Assembly (NCBI GenBank): GCA_002423185.1
Contig: DIUX01000001.1
Location: 62,465 to 126,464 of the forward strand
Direction: 5' to 3'
Origin: Micavibrio sp. UBA6147
GTDB lineage: Bacteria > Pseudomonadota > Alphaproteobacteria > Micavibrionales > UBA1664
DNA: 64,000 nucleotides
Shown here: positions 60,988 through 64,000 of the stretch, piece after piece
Layout: the number at the start of each line of letters is the position of its first letter
Position numbering within the stretch: the stretch's first letter is position 1
The notes under the pieces: generated by a model
Database searches by the model: none
Seen by the model: the letters and a program-made list of their open reading frames with translations, nothing else
Told to the model about the DNA's origin: nothing
Translations under genes and position numbers: made by a program

Positions 60988-63324
60988 TTAAGACGGTGTG
61001 TTTTTCAAGGCCTTCGCTGCGGCAACGGGGGCAGGGGCGGCTTGCGCATCATTCGCGGTTTTTTGCAGCACGCTGCTGTCGATCACTGCGCCTTGCGCAC
61101 CGATCGTTGTGCCGAGGGTCAAAATCGTGTTGAGGCGATCCGCCGCAATGCCGGATGCGGCGAGATTAGCGCTGGACACAGATTTCGCAAATTGGCGTTC
61201 ACAGACAATGGCGGATGATTTTCCGCTGAAAATCGCGCTGATCGTTCCGACTGTTGCGCCTTTGCTCCAACTCGCGAGCGTTTCTTCCGCTTGCTGGGTG
61301 AGGCTGAGGACGGCGATGTCCTGCGATTGTTGTTTGATCCATTCATCGCCGGCAGCGGTTTTTTGGTCGAGGCGCAGATTATAGCCTGACTGAGCATTCA
61401 ACCACATATCAACATGGCTGGCGGTTTCGTCGTCCAGTTCGTCAATCGCGGCAATCGCCTTTTTAAACACAACGCGATCTTTGCGGTTGGTGATCCAAGG
61501 GTCATTGGTGATGATTTCCAGCAACACTGTCTTGCGCAGAGCCATTTCGCCTGCATTCAAAACGGCGTTGATGGCGGCTTTTTCCTGCGGCGATGCTGTG
61601 CCAAGGGCGGCGTCAATCGCGGCGGTTTGCTGATTGCGCCACTGCGCGGCGGCAAGGCTAATGGGGTCATACTTGCCACTTGTGGTAAACTCCGCAGCCG
61701 TTGTGTCAACATCCTTAAACAAGGTGGCGGCAGTGGGGCTAAAGGCCTGAAGCATGGCAACGGTTTGTTGCTCTTTTGGCAGGGCGTTAATGCTTCCCCA
61801 TGTTTTATGAGCGGCGTCTGACTTGGCGGCGCGTGCCAAAATCGTGCCGGTATATTCTTTTGACAAGGCATTTTGCAGGTCACGCTCGGCGATGCTTGCC
61901 TTGGAGTCTTCGATCAGTGTGTCAAGCTGAGCCTTCGCGGTTTGCAAGACGGCTTGCTCTGGCGATGCTTGGGGCGCGGTTTCGAGCAAAGCGTCTACTT
62001 CCGCTGGCGTGCGGCGAATGGTGAGCAAGTATTTAACCTCGGCGGGGAGCGAGAAAATCTGCTTATACCCCTCAATAAAATCAACGAAGCCTTTGACTGC
62101 ACCGCTGACTTGCTTGTCGTCCTTATAGTCTTTTTGCAGGTCGCTCAAAATTTTCTCGATTTTGGCATTGGCGTTATACCCTGTGGCGCCTTTATATCCG
62201 TTGGCGCTGAGCAACGAAAATTCCGCAATCGCCTCTGTGTGCAACACGGGGATTTGGAATGTTTGCGGCTTTTTATCAACGAGAACCTCAACCGGATTAA
62301 AACGCGGCGGCAAGGTTGTTTGCAGCAAATCCCCCGTAAGCGCGGATGATTTTTCCGATGCTTCAAACAGTTTCAGTCCGACATAGGCGGTCAAAAGCGC
62401 CAGAATGTCGATTTTTTGGGGCTTGCGGATGATGTCCAAAATGTCATTGGCGGTGACGTTTGTTTCTTCCTTGGTGTTGGTGTTGAGCAACGTGACCGTG
62501 CCGTCTTTGTTGATGGCGGTCGGACGATACACAATGGTTTCTTCGGGGGCTTTGGGCGCGGCCTGTGCCTGCGTTTGCGCCTGTTGCCCGGCCTTTTGTT
62601 GTTGCGCATTGGCAACCAGCTTGGCGTAATTATCAATCATCTCGCCGCCTTTTTTCAGGCGGGCAATCTGGTCTTTGGTGTCGTCTGTTTGTTCCTCGGC
62701 TTCGATTTCGGCGATGAAATCATTGATCTCATCCTTGCCGAGCCAGTTAAAACAGGTTTGCTTGAACAGGAATTGAATCGGCGTGGTAATCAGGCCGAAT
62801 TGCTGCATCTGGGCGCTCAGGGCAAGGAAAAATTGCTTGGCTTCGGCGAGTTCCGGCATCGTTTTGATGTCTTCTTCTACCGCGTCAATCGCGGCCTTCA
62901 TCGCGTTGGTGATTTCCGGCTTTTCGGCAAGGAAGGTAAAGCCCGCCCGCCCGTTTTCAATATGAACGGGGTTGCCGACATCGTCCTTGATGATGAGGCT
63001 CTCATCCGCCGTGGTCGCGAGTTTTTGCGCCACATAAATGGCAAATAGGCGGCCTTTGAGTTCCTTCAGTGTTTGCGGGTCTTTGATGAGGTCAAGAACT
63101 TCGGCGGCGTCTTTTTCGCTGCTTTCCTGTGTGGTCTGGTTCACGAACCATGCCTTGCCGTCTGGATAGACGCCGATGGGAACCTCAAGATTATCGGGAA
63201 TTTGCGGCGTTTGCGGTGTCTGGGGGGGCTGTTGCCCTGCGGATGGCTGGGTGCCTTCTTGGCCTGTGGTTGAGGGGGTGTCCGCAGCGGAGTCTGCTGC
63301 CGGTGTGTTATCCTGTTGTGACAT
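60988..63324 (-). CDS. Large unknown protein with an internal duplication, 778 residues
   Basis: No known domain recognised. Residues 1-45 are a Pro/Gln/Thr-rich disordered tail. Two regions look like copies: residues 51-188 (DGKAWFVNQTTQESSEKDAA, VLDLIKDPQ, YVAQKL) and 271-435 (DGTVTLLNTNTKEETNVTAN, ILDIIRKPQ, YVGLKL), separated by an Ala/Gln-rich linker. The remaining half is helical and Ala-rich. No signal peptide and no membrane segment; only two cysteines. It could be cytosolic or secreted by a leaderless route. It lies alone, convergent with the esterase gene. Function is not inferred. Confidence 0.75.
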   Translation of the reverse strand: MSQQDNTPAADSAADTPSTTGQEGTQPSAGQQPPQTPQTPQIPDNLEVPIGVYPDGKAWFVNQTTQESSEKDAAEVLDLIKDPQTLKELKGRLFAIYVAQKLATTADESLIIKDDVGNPVHIENGRAGFTFLAEKPEITNAMKAAIDAVEEDIKTMPELAEAKQFFLALSAQMQQFGLITTPIQFLFKQTCFNWLGKDEINDFIAEIEAEEQTDDTKDQIARLKKGGEMIDNYAKLVANAQQQKAGQQAQTQAQAAPKAPEETIVYRPTAINKDGTVTLLNTNTKEETNVTANDILDIIRKPQKIDILALLTAYVGLKLFEASEKSSALTGDLLQTTLPPRFNPVEVLVDKKPQTFQIPVLHTEAIAEFSLLSANGYKGATGYNANAKIEKILSDLQKDYKDDKQVSGAVKGFVDFIEGYKQIFSLPAEVKYLLTIRRTPAEVDALLETAPQASPEQAVLQTAKAQLDTLIEDSKASIAERDLQNALSKEYTGTILARAAKSDAAHKTWGSINALPKEQQTVAMLQAFSPTAATLFKDVDTTAAEFTTSGKYDPISLAAAQWRNQQTAAIDAALGTASPQEKAAINAVLNAGEMALRKTVLLEIITNDPWITNRKDRVVFKKAIAAIDELDDETASHVDMWLNAQSGYNLRLDQKTAAGDEWIKQQSQDIAVLSLTQQAEETLASWSKGATVGTISAIFSGKSSAIVCERQFAKSVSSANLAASGIAADRLNTILTLGTTIGAQGAVIDSSVLQKTANDAQAAPAPVAAAKALKNTPS

Positions 63325-63436
63325 GGCCTATCCCTTTAATTGCGATCGGATTATGAAAATTGTGGTTATCCTAACATATTTTACATAAAAGTCAAACTTT
63401 TTGCCCCTCTGTATAAAGGGTTTCTGTGCGAATAAG

Positions 63437-63465
63437 ATGACAGCCAAGCGAATCTGCGCTATAAT
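63437..63465 (+). promoter_or_regulatory. Sigma70-like promoter of the HNH gene
   Basis: ATGACA (63437-63442) and TATAAT (63460-63465) with a 17-base spacer are one base short of the ideal consensus. The predicted start near 63472 gives a leader of about 90 bases. The leader contains two perfect hairpins: GTTCC-ACG-GGAAC (63479-63491) and TGTCC-GTTC-GGACA (63502-63515). No T-tract follows either, so they are not terminators. Confidence 0.7.
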
Positions 63466-63562
63466 AGGGGTGTGCAGGGTTCCACGGGAACGACACATTA
63501 CTGTCCGTTCGGACATAATCGACAGAGCGCTCCGTGAACTTCGCAGAAGAGGAGTGCTGTTT

Positions 63563-64000
63563 ATGCATACACATAGCTTTGGCTCGCTTGAAAACTATCC
63601 GGCTCTTTTACTGAATGCCGATTACCAGCCCTTGAGTTACTTCCCCCTATCCCTTCTTCCGTGGAACGAGGCCATAAAGGCCATATTCCGAGACTCCGTC
63701 ACGGTGGTCAGTGAATATGAGCGGGTCGTGAGTTCGCCCAGTCTTGCCATGAAGCTCCCCAGTGTCATCGCCTTGAAAGAATATGTAACGCCGGCCCGCA
63801 AGCCGGCGTTTACGCGTTTTAATGTCTATTTGCGCGATGAATGGCGATGCCAGTATTGCGGGCAAGATCACCGCACCAATGAATTGACCTTTGACCACGT
63901 TATTCCGCGCTCTAAAGGCGGGCGGACAAGTTGGGATAATATTGTCGCCGCGTGCCGCCCCTGCAATACGAAGAAAGGGAGCGACATGCCGTCAAAATGC
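63563..64000 (+). CDS. HNH endonuclease family protein (partial, 3' end outside window)
   Basis: 146 codons are present from ATG 63563, which has GAGGAG 8 bases upstream. The sequence starts LLLNADYQPLSYFPLSLLPW and EAIKAIFRDSVTVVSEYERV, typical of the alphaproteobacterial HNH family with an N-terminal extension. The HNH core is CQYCGQDHRTNELTFDHVIP followed by SKGGRTSWDNIVAACRPCN, with zinc ligands in CxxC and CxxC and the catalytic His of FDHV. The gene continues beyond the window. The substrate is unknown; these small HNH proteins are chromosomal and not clearly part of a phage or restriction system here. Confidence 0.92.
   Translation, partial: MHTHSFGSLENYPALLLNADYQPLSYFPLSLLPWNEAIKAIFRDSVTVVSEYERVVSSPSLAMKLPSVIALKEYVTPARKPAFTRFNVYLRDEWRCQYCGQDHRTNELTFDHVIPRSKGGRTSWDNIVAACRPCNTKKGSDMPSKC

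Noticed and set aside
63479..63515. LexA box upstream of the HNH gene
   Set aside because: GTTC elements occur but not in the GTTC-N7-GTTC arrangement; they form two separate hairpins instead.

Overview
The window reads as chromosomal DNA of an alphaproteobacterium of moderate GC content. The support is conserved gene order and lineage-restricted families. A CckA-like receiver end lies upstream of recA. smpB and dapA sit beside slt. A moxR/DUF58/DUF4159 cluster lies next to a CCA-adding enzyme gene. A trmL-like gene precedes petABC. A TrcR (DUF1013) gene is followed by a quinone oxidoreductase gene and a DUF1192 gene. trxB is followed by a LysR regulator. A GTTC-N7-GTTC LexA box lies upstream of recA. 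A Micavibrio-like or Rhodospirillales-like host is my inference, not proven. No phage, insertion sequence, CRISPR array or rRNA was seen. There is one tRNA, tRNA-Leu(CAA).

Layout. 1-10.6 kb: end of a cckA-like gene, a CbbX/SpoVK-type AAA+ ATPase, recA with an SOS operator, an 870-base hairpin- and repeat-rich spacer, dapA-smpB, slt and a hybrid histidine kinase. 10.6-19.7 kb: a cell-envelope cluster transcribed leftward (moxR, DUF58, BatA/DUF4159, VWA/amidotransferase-like membrane protein), then the CCA-adding enzyme. 20-24.1 kb: trmL and the cytochrome bc1 operon petABC. 24.2-33.8 kb: a pilin-like protein, DUF924, a candidate sRNA, lysR-trxB, an ELM1-family gene, an Lrp/AsnC regulator, a structured RNA leader and a very long pilin-like/S74-chaperone fusion. 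33.9-37.9 kb: an apparent operon of an SDR, a Glu/Leu/Phe/Val dehydrogenase and a ThDP enzyme. 38-39.3 kb: an AT-richer patch with a stop-interrupted gene, a second candidate sRNA and DUF465. 39.4-50 kb: housekeeping genes (isoprenylcysteine methyltransferase-like, trcR, qor, DUF1192, bdhA, an EamA transporter, guaC, gluQ, DUF2059, ssb, dsbB, exoD). 50-64 kb: tRNA-Leu, a second pilin-like paralogue, grxC, a UbiH-type hydroxylase, comF, a 930-residue methyltransferase fusion, an exported protein, a methyltransferase, gloB, an esterase, a 778-residue duplicated protein and the start of an HNH nuclease.

The most unusual content is a set of three proteins that share a [A/S]-G-N-[V/I] junction followed at once by a long hydrophobic helix near the N-terminus. 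Two are short paralogues (24195-24896 and 50387-51097) with a nearly identical N-terminal segment. The third (30260-32920) is an 886-residue protein. It combines a pilin-like N-terminus, a calcium-loop-like motif, tail-fibre-like repeats and a C-terminal S74 self-cleaving chaperone domain. A multi-branched RNA fold precedes it. I propose a surface fibre or adhesin system with dedicated export. Two unrelated loci (25996-26089 minus and 38870-38947 plus) look like small RNAs that expose an anti-Shine-Dalgarno CCUCC stretch between a hairpin and an intrinsic terminator.

All family assignments come from reading motifs by eye. No database search or folding program was run.
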